Assembly (NCBI RefSeq): GCF_900120165.1 | Contig: NZ_LT635475.1 | Span: forward strand, 372,001 to 436,000 | Reading direction: 5' to 3' | Length of the DNA: 64,000 bases | From: Ezakiella massiliensis | GTDB taxonomy: Bacteria; Bacillota; Clostridia; Tissierellales; Peptoniphilaceae | The notes under the pieces: model-generated | The model's input: the letters and a program-made list of their open reading frames with translations, nothing else | What the model was told of the DNA's origin: nothing | The model's database searches: none | Translations under genes and position numbers: made by a program | In this document: positions 57,255 through 64,000 of the stretch, piece after piece | Position numbering within the stretch: position 1 is the stretch's first letter | How the letters are laid out: each line of letters begins with the position of its first letter

Positions 57255-57271
57255 GTATTCTTCAGATTAAA

Positions 57272-57604
57272 TTAGTCTAATTCGTCAAACATCTTAAGTG
57301 CTTTTGCACCGTAAGCTGTGCCAGGTCCTCCATTCATTAGAATGCATGCTTTAATAACATCGACCAATTCTTCTCTTGTGCCGCCAGCTTTTTTGAAGCT
57401 TGTGATGTGGGCTAGCATGCAAGGGATGCACTTAATTGTAATTGAGATTCCGATTGAAACCATTTCCTTTTCCTTTAGGGTAATTGTGCTGTCCTTAGCA
57501 TATTCGCCATGCAGATTCATAAAGCTACCAATCATGTCTGGGCAAGCTTCATATAAGTCCTTGCTCATGTCTTGATTGTTTTTAAATTCTTCCTTGTAAT
57601 TCAT
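57272..57604 (-). CDS. AhpD-like/carboxymuconolactone decarboxylase family protein
   Basis: The 110-residue protein carries the AhpD-type redox motif TIKCIPCMLAHITSFKKAGG (CxxC-x2-H) and the helical blocks LKEKEMVSIGISITI and TREELVDVIKACILMNGGPG. Members are small thiol peroxidase-linked or disulfide-handling proteins. With two cysteines and the following His it fits the AhpD core. It is last in the ACAD operon, 10 bases after the OsmC-like gene. A true decarboxylase activity is unlikely given the CxxC motif; I leave the substrate open. Confidence 0.82.
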   Translation of the reverse strand: MNYKEEFKNNQDMSKDLYEACPDMIGSFMNLHGEYAKDSTITLKEKEMVSIGISITIKCIPCMLAHITSFKKAGGTREELVDVIKACILMNGGPGTAYGAKALKMFDELD

Positions 57605-57614
57605 AATCTACCTC

Positions 57615-58082
57615 CTAAATTATTAGTTGTATTTTACAATCAACCCTCTTGGTTGATTTTAGCAAACTATAAATTGGATTAGCATTTAGCATCTCCATCA
57701 ATCTATTATTTAGTTCTTCCTCATCGCCATCAGCATAATAGTAGATTTTTATTAATATATCTTCAATTTCAGATAAGTCCTCATAGCCTCTTACATTTAA
57801 AACCCTAAGAGGATTTGTAAGTTTATAATCAATCTTACCTTCAATTTCTTCTATAACAATTCCCTGGCTCTTGCACTCACTTACCAGAATTTTCATAACA
57901 CTTGCAAGCAAGCTTCCACAAAAATAATTTAAAGCCGAAATATTTTCTGCCTCTATATCAAAGCTTATTGCATCACTCACTCTAAAGCTGTTGTTGTCTG
58001 TGTATACATTAACATTTTTTAGGTCGTTCATGGTCGCTCTTAGAGAAAAATTTGAAAAATCTATTCCTTCAAGCTCTGACAT
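57615..58082 (-). CDS. OsmC-like protein (single conserved Cys)
   Basis: The 155-residue protein resembles OsmC/Ohr proteins, which reduce organic hydroperoxides with two cysteines. Seen: ISALNYFCGSLLASVMKILV (first Cys region), CKSQGIVIEEIEGKIDYKL, NPLRVLNVRGYEDLSEIEDI and ANPIYSLLKSTKRVDCKI. The second peroxidatic region (usually CPV) reads NPIYS, so only the first Cys is in place. Assignment rests on overall pattern and is moderate. It starts within the last 22 bases of the YxjG-like gene, with AAGGAGAG before its ATG. Confidence 0.6.
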   Translation of the reverse strand: MSELEGIDFSNFSLRATMNDLKNVNVYTDNNSFRVSDAISFDIEAENISALNYFCGSLLASVMKILVSECKSQGIVIEEIEGKIDYKLTNPLRVLNVRGYEDLSEIEDILIKIYYYADGDEEELNNRLMEMLNANPIYSLLKSTKRVDCKIQLII

Positions 58083-59227
58083 AGTACTCTCCTTGCTTGG
58101 TCCATCGCCTTTAATTTTTCAGCGATAATATCATAAGAATTCATTGGCTTATTAGCAAAAGTTGCAAAACCACAGTCGGGATTTAGCATGAGTCTATCAG
58201 CTGGTATAAATTCCAAGGCCTGTTCAGCTTTCTTGACTATGGTATCAACTGATTCAATCTCATCAGTTCTTGGATTTACAACCCCCATTCCCAAAATAAT
58301 ATTGTCTCTTAATTTTTGAGAATTAAAGAGGGATTTTAAATCACCCGCCCTATCTGTTGAATATTCCAAGAATAATATATCTGCATCGATGTTTTCAAAT
58401 AGATCAATCAAAGGTGTGTAAGGGCCCGATAATAAAATCGATTCGTCCCTACTCCAGTTGCCCCTGCAAACATGGAGTGCTGCCTTTGACTTTGATCTGT
58501 CGACTTTTTTCATTACAGATGATATCAGGTGTTTGGCAAATTCCAACTCCTCAGTTGGGTCTTTTCTTTCAGAAAGAGCAGCGCACATAAAGGTCCTTGG
58601 CCTACCTTCTGTAAATACAACTTCAGTTAAAACTGGTTCGTCAAATTGAATTATATCGACTCCAATTTCTTGGATCTCTTTTATTTCATCAGACATAATA
58701 TTAATTACATCTTCGCCCAGTTCCTCTTTGGAAGCATAACCTTTTTTGGATAATTCAGGCAACCACATGGACCTGGTCACAAGATATGGACCAGGCAATG
58801 TGATTTTAACTTTTTTGTCTGTTAATTTTTTTATCCTTCTAAGCTCATCTGCGACCAAAGATTTTCTGCGACTAATCTTGTCAACGCAAATGGCATTTTT
58901 AATAGCGATAGCAGGTACATCCAGAGTATCTAGGATTAATTCAAAAGACTTTTTATCTTCTACATAATCCAAGAGCTCACTCATAGACATCTGCCTAACG
59001 CCTTCTAGGCTTTCAGAAATAAAGGATACATAATTATCCCTGTGTAGTTCACCTGAAGTAATATAATCAAGGTTTGCAGCTTCTTGCAAATGAACTACTT
59101 CCTTGGTTTTTTCATCTATAATTTGATTGAATTCTTGGTCAGATATAGAATTATTCCTGTGCTTTCTAAGAATTCTTAATAAGGACTCTTCTCTTGGCAT
59201 GCTGCCAATTAAAGATAATTCGAACAT
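58061..59227 (-). CDS. MetE C-terminal-like zinc thiol alkyltransferase (YxjG/YxjH type)
   Basis: The 388-residue protein corresponds to the catalytic half of cobalamin-independent methionine synthase, without its N-terminal half. Zinc ligands are in ALHVCRGNW (His and Cys), FLEYSTDRAGDL (Glu) and LNPDCGFAT (Cys). Other blocks: ITLPGPYLVTRSMW, IIQFDEPVLTEVVF and LGMGVVNPRTDEIES. HVCRGN is the form seen in Bacillus YxjG/YxjH, whose substrate is not settled; epoxyalkane:coenzyme M transferase is another relative of similar size. So a zinc-activated thiol and an alkyl transfer are expected, but not necessarily methionine synthesis. It overlaps its neighbour by one base. No S-box lies upstream. 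Confidence 0.82.
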   Translation of the reverse strand: MFELSLIGSMPREESLLRILRKHRNNSISDQEFNQIIDEKTKEVVHLQEAANLDYITSGELHRDNYVSFISESLEGVRQMSMSELLDYVEDKKSFELILDTLDVPAIAIKNAICVDKISRRKSLVADELRRIKKLTDKKVKITLPGPYLVTRSMWLPELSKKGYASKEELGEDVINIMSDEIKEIQEIGVDIIQFDEPVLTEVVFTEGRPRTFMCAALSERKDPTEELEFAKHLISSVMKKVDRSKSKAALHVCRGNWSRDESILLSGPYTPLIDLFENIDADILFLEYSTDRAGDLKSLFNSQKLRDNIILGMGVVNPRTDEIESVDTIVKKAEQALEFIPADRLMLNPDCGFATFANKPMNSYDIIAEKLKAMDQARRVLCQSLKE

Positions 59228-60027
59228 TATTTAAAAAACTCCATGTATTCGCAAGCTTCTGTAATTTGTTTGAATCCTTGTGTCCTACCTGGCTTCCATT
59301 CTTTTAGACCTTCCATATCCAATATTTCTTTGTCTTCTTCTTTATTATAGTCCATTGAAAGCATAATTTCTTCGAATTTTTTAATTGTTTCATCATCTAC
59401 ACTTGGGTGTACGTCAAAGATGCAATGGTCAAAGTGTGGTGTTTCACCAATCTTTACAATTTTATTTTCATCAACCTTACCATCTTTCTTCCAAGCTTCC
59501 CAGTTTAAATCAAGGGTAAATGATGCATCTACATCACCATTCATCAAAGCTTGTAGGGCGTCATATTCTCCACCAACGTGGTCACCATGTAGGCCAACGC
59601 CAATGTCATAACGTTTTTCAGTATAGTCTTTGCCAAATTCCAAGCCTTCGTGTTTTAGATAATTAATTGGAATTAGTCTTGCTTGAGGTGAGTCAATTGC
59701 ACCAAAACCAATTGTTTTTCCCTTTAGGTCTGCTGGTTTTTCTGCATCACCTTTTCTAGCAACCATAATTGTTTTTCTGTCTTGGTCTGTATCTCTCATC
59801 AAAGAATATTTGAATGAGTTATCAGTTCTTAAAACTGTGTCCAAGTGTGCAAGTGGAGAGTTCCAGGCCATATCAATTTCGCCTGCAACTAGAGCATCTA
59901 CTTGCAATTTATAATCTTTAAAGAAAACTGGTTCAATATCCATGCCTCTTTCTTTAAAGAACTTTTCAATTAGATCCCAGATAACTGTTACCTTTGGATC
60001 GTAAATAACTGCACCAATTTTTAACAT
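59227..60027 (-). CDS. PhnD/SsuA-like substrate-binding-fold protein without signal peptide
   Basis: The 266-residue protein resembles the mature part of phosphonate/phosphite-binding PhnD proteins: LKIGAVIYDPKVTVIWDLIEK, DALVAGEIDMAWNSPLAHLD, LKGKTIGFGAIDSPQARLIP, ALMNGDVDASFTLDLNWEAW and TPHFDHCIFDVHPSV. It starts directly at the fold: the ATG follows AAGGAGAAATT, and there is no hydrophobic leader or lipobox. No permease or ATPase gene of a phosphonate importer lies beside it. It is therefore probably cytoplasmic and may be an enzyme or ligand sensor rather than a transporter part. It follows the ACAD-like gene by 9 bases. Confidence 0.72.
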   Translation of the reverse strand: MLKIGAVIYDPKVTVIWDLIEKFFKERGMDIEPVFFKDYKLQVDALVAGEIDMAWNSPLAHLDTVLRTDNSFKYSLMRDTDQDRKTIMVARKGDAEKPADLKGKTIGFGAIDSPQARLIPINYLKHEGLEFGKDYTEKRYDIGVGLHGDHVGGEYDALQALMNGDVDASFTLDLNWEAWKKDGKVDENKIVKIGETPHFDHCIFDVHPSVDDETIKKFEEIMLSMDYNKEEDKEILDMEGLKEWKPGRTQGFKQITEACEYMEFFK

Positions 60028-60036
60028 AATTTCTCC

Positions 60037-61161
60037 TTAGATTAAGTCTTGTCCTGTAACTGCCTTACCTAACCATGTGATTAGAACGTCTACTGATGGA
60101 GCCATAATTTGTCCTGCATATGAGTCTCTCATATATCTTTCTAGAGGTCCATTGCCGTTATAAGCTTTTCCTCCGCCAATTCTCATAGCCCATTTTGCAC
60201 ATTCGATAGCGCCTTCTGATGCATTGATTCTGGCTGATAAGATTTTTGGAAGTGCATCTTCTTCACCATTTGCTGCTGCTCTAGCTGCTTCAAATGTAAA
60301 GTATTTTGCTGCATGGCTTCTGTTGTATAGATTTGCCAAATGAATTTGAACTGTTTCAATTTGAATTAGTCCTTGTCCGTTTGGATATACTCTGTCGATT
60401 GCATGCTTACGAGCAGCTTCGTACATAGCGAGTGAAAGACCTGTGTAAACACTTGCAAGTCCTACAATAAAGAAAGGAGCAACTGTGCCAAAGATTTGGT
60501 CAATAGCTGTGCCTGGTTCACCAACCATGTATTTATCTTCTAGTTTTACATTTGTAAGTGTCATTGGGCATGAAACGTTACCCTTCATACCTACACCATT
60601 CCATTCGTTCATATCAAATGAAACGCCTTCTTTTTTAAGTGGAACTAGCCAGTTGTCTGTAACGCCTTCTTTTTGTGAAGGAGCACTTATTAAATAGTAG
60701 CTTGCTTGTTCAGCTGAAGTAACCATTGATTTTCTTCCGCTAATAACTGTGTAGCCATCTCTAAATTCTGCCTTTAATTCAGGAATATAGAAGTGAGTAC
60801 CTGTTCCAAATTCACTGTAAGCTAGTGCGCAAAATTCATTGTTATTTACGATAGCTTCACAAACTTCTTTCTTTAATTCTTCTGAACCGTGATTTAAAAC
60901 AACCATTAAACAAACGTTATGCATCATGTAGCATAGACCTGCTGATGCACAGTATTCTGCAAAACCCATGCAAGCTTCTGCGTGTTCTTGCATTGTTAAT
61001 CCATCTCCACCGTATTCCTTTGGAACCATCATCTTTAAAAATCCTTCTTTGCCTAGGGCTTCAAATGTTTCCTTTGGGAACCTAGCGTTCTTGTCAATTT
61101 CTGCTGCGTATGGTTCAATATGTTTTAAACCAAATTCTCTTGCTTTTTCGTATATTTTCAT
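60037..61161 (-). CDS. Acyl-CoA dehydrogenase-fold flavoprotein lacking the usual catalytic Glu
   Basis: The 374-residue protein has the ACAD landmarks: an N-terminal helical domain with FLKMMVPKEYGGDGL, YSEFGTGTHFYIPELKA, the flavin-domain GRKSMVTSAEQASYY, VSCPMTLTNVKLEDKYMVG and a C-terminal GNGPLERYMRDSYAGQIMAP. The stretch that normally carries the catalytic base, EGTxEI, reads APSVDV, so Glu is missing and the enzyme probably does not carry out standard alpha,beta-dehydrogenation. ACAD-fold hydroxylases, monooxygenases and other members also differ here. It heads the five-gene operon with AGGAGGTG before its ATG. The substrate is unknown. Confidence 0.78.
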   Translation of the reverse strand: MKIYEKAREFGLKHIEPYAAEIDKNARFPKETFEALGKEGFLKMMVPKEYGGDGLTMQEHAEACMGFAEYCASAGLCYMMHNVCLMVVLNHGSEELKKEVCEAIVNNNEFCALAYSEFGTGTHFYIPELKAEFRDGYTVISGRKSMVTSAEQASYYLISAPSQKEGVTDNWLVPLKKEGVSFDMNEWNGVGMKGNVSCPMTLTNVKLEDKYMVGEPGTAIDQIFGTVAPFFIVGLASVYTGLSLAMYEAARKHAIDRVYPNGQGLIQIETVQIHLANLYNRSHAAKYFTFEAARAAANGEEDALPKILSARINASEGAIECAKWAMRIGGGKAYNGNGPLERYMRDSYAGQIMAPSVDVLITWLGKAVTGQDLI

Positions 61162-61418
61162 AATACACCTCCTATGATTTCATTTTATTACATAAGATTT
61201 TAAAAATCCAATTAAAAATATCTATATCAAAGGTCTCGTTATAGATTATTTTTATAAGTGCCATATATAGTGGATATTGTCTACTATTATATACTTCATT
61301 TTTTATTAATTCCTATATGCAGATTTCAAAAAATATTTTACATGGATTTAATTTATAGGAATTCTTTACTTAACATTTGTGGATTATTATTAAAGCATAA
61401 AGATTTTAAGGAGGAAAT
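61162..61418. promoter_or_regulatory. Divergent intergenic region with a dyad
   Basis: This 257-base AT-rich region separates the ACAD operon (minus) from the alkaline phosphatase gene (plus). The imperfect dyad ATATATAGTGGA (61263-61274) and TCTACTATTATAT (61280-61292) is a candidate operator. I found no convincing -35/-10 pair on either strand, and no riboswitch or small gene. Confidence 0.35.
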
Positions 61419-63056
61419 ATGAAAAAAACTTTATCACTTTTATTAGCCTTGGCACTTGTACTTACTTCTTTTGTGCCAACATTTGCTGCAGATTCCAGCA
61501 AAAAAGAAGAACAAGCAGTAATCAAAAATGTAATCATGATGATTCCTGATGGAATGAGCTTTGAAGCTTTTACACTTGCCAGATGGTTCACACCTGATTG
61601 GAAATTTGCTTTAGACGAAATTCTAACTGGATCAGTTAGAACAAATAACTCTGACGTTCCTATGGCTGACTCAGCTCCAGCTGCTACAGCTATGTCAACT
61701 GGTTATAAATCAGAAGCTCCATACATTGGCTGCTACCCACAAACATTTGGTATGGCCGGTGCAAAAAACTATGACCCAGCAAAAGCTGACATGCCAATTG
61801 CAACAGTACTTGAAGCTGCAAAATATTCTGGCAGATCAACTGGCGTAGTATCAACATCAAGGGTTAACCACGCTACACCGGCTGCATTTTACTCTCACCA
61901 TCCAAACAGAAGTGAATACGACACTCTTATTGAACAAGGCGTTTATCAAAACCTTGACGTAGTTTTGGGCGCAGGCACAAATTATTTAACAGCTGAAAAG
62001 CGTAATGACGGCGAAGATTTGATTTCTGTTTTGAAAGACAAAGGTTATACCTTTATTACAAAACGTGACGAACTTTTAAACACAAAAGCAGACAAGCTTT
62101 GGGGTTTATTTGCTAAAAAAGACTTGGCCTACGACCTTGAAGCTGATAAAACAGTTGAACCAAGCCTAGAAGAAATGACAAAGAAAGCTATTGAAATCCT
62201 TTCAAAGAATGAAAACGGATTCTTCTTGATTGTTGAAGGTTCTGAAATCGACTGGGCTGGACACTCAAACGACCCTATTAATATGGTTGGCGACATCCTT
62301 GCCTATGACAAGGCTGTTAAAGCTGCCCTTGATTTTGCTAAGACAAATAAAGATACAGTAGTTATTTCAGCTGCTGACCACGGCACCGGTGGAATCACGA
62401 TGGGTAACTACCACACAAGTGGAACTTACACAAAAAATAAACTTGGCTACTACACAGACCTTATTAAAAATGCCAAGGGCGGAGCTTTAAAAGCTTCAAG
62501 CGAATTAGATGAAGACCGTACAAATATCAGAGAAGTTGTTAAAAAATACTTTGGCATAACAGACCTAACTGATGAAGAAGTTAAATTTATCAAGGAATAT
62601 GATAGCGCTGAATCAGGAATTGGCCTTATGATAAGTGAACGTTCAGGAATTGGCTGGACAACTCACGGCCACGTTGGTGGAGATATTGGTCTCTACTGCT
62701 ACAGTTCAAATCCAAATGTCCCTGCACTTTCAGGAACTATTATGAACAATGAAATTGGTGAGTACATTGCAAGAGTTATGAACTTTGACTTAGATGCACT
62801 AAGTGAAAAACTATTTGTTCCAGCTCGTCCAGCTCTTGAAGCTAAAGGCGCAAAGATTCAATGGAAAAACGTATCAGAAAATAAAGAAAAGAAAAACCAC
62901 GAACTAATTGTTACTAAGGGTTCAAACACTTACCGCTTCCCTGTTAACAAAAATATTGTTTATGTAAATGGTCAAGTAAAAGAATTTGACGGATTGACTT
63001 TGTTTAATGAAAAGGCTGTATTCCTACCAAAAGCAGCTATTGACCTAGTAAAATAA
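61419..63056 (+). CDS. Secreted alkaline phosphatase
   Basis: The 545-residue protein starts with a signal peptide (MKKTLSLLLALALVLTSF, cleavage probably after FAA). The phosphatase domain has VIMMIPDGMSFEAFTLARW with the metal-binding Asp, the active-site Ser in MADSAPAATAMSTGYK, STSRVNHATPAAFYSHHPNR, EGSEIDWAGHSND and ISAADHGTGGIT with metal ligands, and TTHGHVGGDI. The last 50 residues (YRFPVNKNIVYVNGQVKEFD onward) look like a copper amine oxidase-like N-terminal domain, common on surface proteins of Gram-positive anaerobes. It sits divergent from the ACAD operon. The ribosome-binding site is AAGGAGGAAAT. Confidence 0.93.
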   Translation: MKKTLSLLLALALVLTSFVPTFAADSSKKEEQAVIKNVIMMIPDGMSFEAFTLARWFTPDWKFALDEILTGSVRTNNSDVPMADSAPAATAMSTGYKSEAPYIGCYPQTFGMAGAKNYDPAKADMPIATVLEAAKYSGRSTGVVSTSRVNHATPAAFYSHHPNRSEYDTLIEQGVYQNLDVVLGAGTNYLTAEKRNDGEDLISVLKDKGYTFITKRDELLNTKADKLWGLFAKKDLAYDLEADKTVEPSLEEMTKKAIEILSKNENGFFLIVEGSEIDWAGHSNDPINMVGDILAYDKAVKAALDFAKTNKDTVVISAADHGTGGITMGNYHTSGTYTKNKLGYYTDLIKNAKGGALKASSELDEDRTNIREVVKKYFGITDLTDEEVKFIKEYDSAESGIGLMISERSGIGWTTHGHVGGDIGLYCYSSNPNVPALSGTIMNNEIGEYIARVMNFDLDALSEKLFVPARPALEAKGAKIQWKNVSENKEKKNHELIVTKGSNTYRFPVNKNIVYVNGQVKEFDGLTLFNEKAVFLPKAAIDLVK

Positions 63057-63094
63057 GACAATCTTTTTCATAAAACCTAAGAAAAATTTTTCCA

Positions 63095-63132
63095 ATATAA
63101 AATCGACGGACTATACTCCGTCGATTTTATAT
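63095..63132. terminator. Bidirectional terminator after alkaline phosphatase
   Basis: ATATAAAATCGACGGA (63095-63110) and TCCGTCGATTTTATAT (63117-63132) form a perfect 16-bp stem with loop CTATAC, between convergent genes. Confidence 0.9.
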
Positions 63133-63149
63133 TTACATATTTTTTAAAC

Positions 63150-63935
63150 TTAATCTAATTCTTCCACTCTCAATTGCGCATCTTTATTAAACAGGAGCTT
63201 TCTTGCCATCTCTAAAAATAAAAATGTAGAGATTACTACGCTGCCAAAAATTCCTAGCATGATAGAAATCTGATAAAAAATTGCAGTAAGTGGTGACTCG
63301 CCTGATATAATTTGCCCAGCCATCATACCTGGCAAAAATACTATGCCCATACCAAGCATAGAATTCATTGTTGGAAGTATACTTGCGTTTAAGGCGTTTT
63401 TAAAGTTTTCATCCACAGCATCGTGTGGACTAGCCCCAAGCATAAGCGCCCCCTCAATTTTTACTCTTTGCGATTTAATTTCCTTGGTCAATGAGTTAAT
63501 GGCTAGTGTTAGAGCCGTCATGGTGTTCCCTATAAGCATACCCCCAAGTGTAATAATGTATTGAGGATTGTACCAGGGTTTTAATTTGATAACTATTAAA
63601 ATAAAATAAATTAAGCACAGTAAACTTCCTGCGACCATTGATATGGCAATTGTTTTAGTAAAATGCAAAGACTTTATTCCACTTCTTTTTCTTATATTAT
63701 AAATTGCAAATATCTCCATAACAGATAAGATTATAATTGTATAAATCGCCTTTGGATTATCAAAAACCATCTGGAGTACATAGGCTGTTATGAGAAGTTG
63801 CAGGGTCATCCTAAAGCCAGAGATAAAAATCAATTTTTCTTTTTTTATACCGGTCAATTTAGAAATAACTAAAGCTATTATTACATAAACATAAGCGATG
63901 AGAACCGAGTAAATATTTACACTTTCACTATTCAT
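63150..63935 (-). CDS. fetB: FetB-type ABC permease (UPF0014)
   Basis: FetB with FetA forms an ABC system linked to iron export in E. coli. The 261-residue membrane protein has about seven hydrophobic segments and UPF0014 blocks: GFRMTLQLLITAYVLQMVF, MLIGNTMTALTLAINSL, EGALMLGASPHDAVDE, MNSMLGMGIVFLPGMMAGQI and SGESPLTAIFYQISIMLG. Length is normal. It starts inside the last codons of the ATPase gene (8-base overlap), so the two are co-translated. The transported metal is not shown by sequence. Confidence 0.88.
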   Translation of the reverse strand: MNSESVNIYSVLIAYVYVIIALVISKLTGIKKEKLIFISGFRMTLQLLITAYVLQMVFDNPKAIYTIIILSVMEIFAIYNIRKRSGIKSLHFTKTIAISMVAGSLLCLIYFILIVIKLKPWYNPQYIITLGGMLIGNTMTALTLAINSLTKEIKSQRVKIEGALMLGASPHDAVDENFKNALNASILPTMNSMLGMGIVFLPGMMAGQIISGESPLTAIFYQISIMLGIFGSVVISTFLFLEMARKLLFNKDAQLRVEELD

Positions 63936-64000
63936 CTTTCATCACCCTTCCTTCATCTATCATCACAATATTATCAGAAATGTTTTTTGAAATCTCATCT
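63928..64000 (-). CDS. ABC transporter ATP-binding protein, C-terminal end (cut by window end)
   Basis: The visible 24 residues end DEISKNISDNIVMMIDEGRV followed by MKDE and a TAG stop. The MxxxxEGRV pattern is the usual segment after the H-loop in ABC ATPases (as in 'VLxxGRI'). Its 8-base overlap with the FetB-like permease gene supports FetA. The rest lies beyond the window. Confidence 0.7.
   Translation of the reverse strand, partial: DEISKNISDNIVMIDEGRVMKDE

Noticed and set aside
61162..61418. S-box (SAM) riboswitch upstream of the YxjG-like operon
   Set aside because: No conserved S-box core or terminator pair could be found in this region.

Overview
The window is a densely coded, AT-rich chromosomal segment from a low-GC Gram-positive bacterium. 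Several features point to the Firmicutes: a T-box riboswitch, an L20-type infC leader, RNase J, IreB, an alr-mazF pair, tandem alanine/glycine:cation symporters and strong AGGAGG ribosome-binding sites. A 2[4Fe-4S] ferredoxin and an acetate kinase suggest an anaerobic fermenter. A relative of the Tissierellia (anaerobic Gram-positive cocci) is my best guess, but this is inference from gene content. There is no phage, insertion sequence, CRISPR array or rRNA operon.

Layout. 1-5.7 kb, all minus: acetate kinase (cut by the window edge), the infC-rpmI-rplT operon with an attenuator leader, dipeptidase pepV, and thrS behind a threonine T-box; tRNA-Cys lies next to it. 5.7-8.5 kb: Trk/Ktr potassium uptake. 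8.6-16.3 kb: a CNNM/CorC-like protein, DNA polymerase III DnaE, phosphofructokinase, pyruvate kinase and a dCMP deaminase in one tight run. 16.5-20 kb, plus: a heterodimeric ABC exporter. 20-27.5 kb, minus: alr, a MazF toxin without an antitoxin gene, a GNAT protein, a glycosyltransferase-CsaB fusion, a TagA-type glycosyltransferase and transketolase, all overlapping or nearly so. 27.6-33 kb: an HD phosphohydrolase and uvrB-uvrA. 33-36 kb: a lipoprotein convergent with a VanW protein. 36-44.5 kb, minus: a ten-gene run ireB-ruvX-DUF1292-rnjA-queT-mltG-U32-udk-pilB-pilC. 44.7-48.4 kb, plus: a class A penicillin-binding protein and rpsD. 48.5-52.8 kb: ferredoxin, trmB, SDR reductase, class I amidotransferase, lgt, a small membrane protein and cutC. 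52.9-57.1 kb, plus: a serine-less alpha/beta-hydrolase, a PAP2 phosphatase and two AGCS symporters. 57.3-61.2 kb, minus: a compact five-gene operon (ACAD-like flavoprotein, cytosolic PhnD-like protein, YxjG/MetE-like zinc protein, OsmC-like and AhpD-like proteins). 61.4-64 kb: a secreted alkaline phosphatase and a FetAB-type ABC system cut by the window end.

Much of the window is housekeeping in a familiar Firmicutes order: translation, central carbon flux, envelope synthesis and DNA repair. The best candidates for something undescribed are four. First, the ACAD/PhnD/YxjG/OsmC/AhpD operon, whose flavoprotein lacks the usual catalytic glutamate and whose binding protein lacks a signal peptide. 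Second, a shared TIDL(I/L)Q C-terminus on two envelope proteins. Third, a solitary PilB/PilC pair whose Walker A has Asn where Ser/Thr is expected. Fourth, a hydrolase fold with its nucleophile replaced by glycine. No database search was possible; names rest on motifs and family knowledge.
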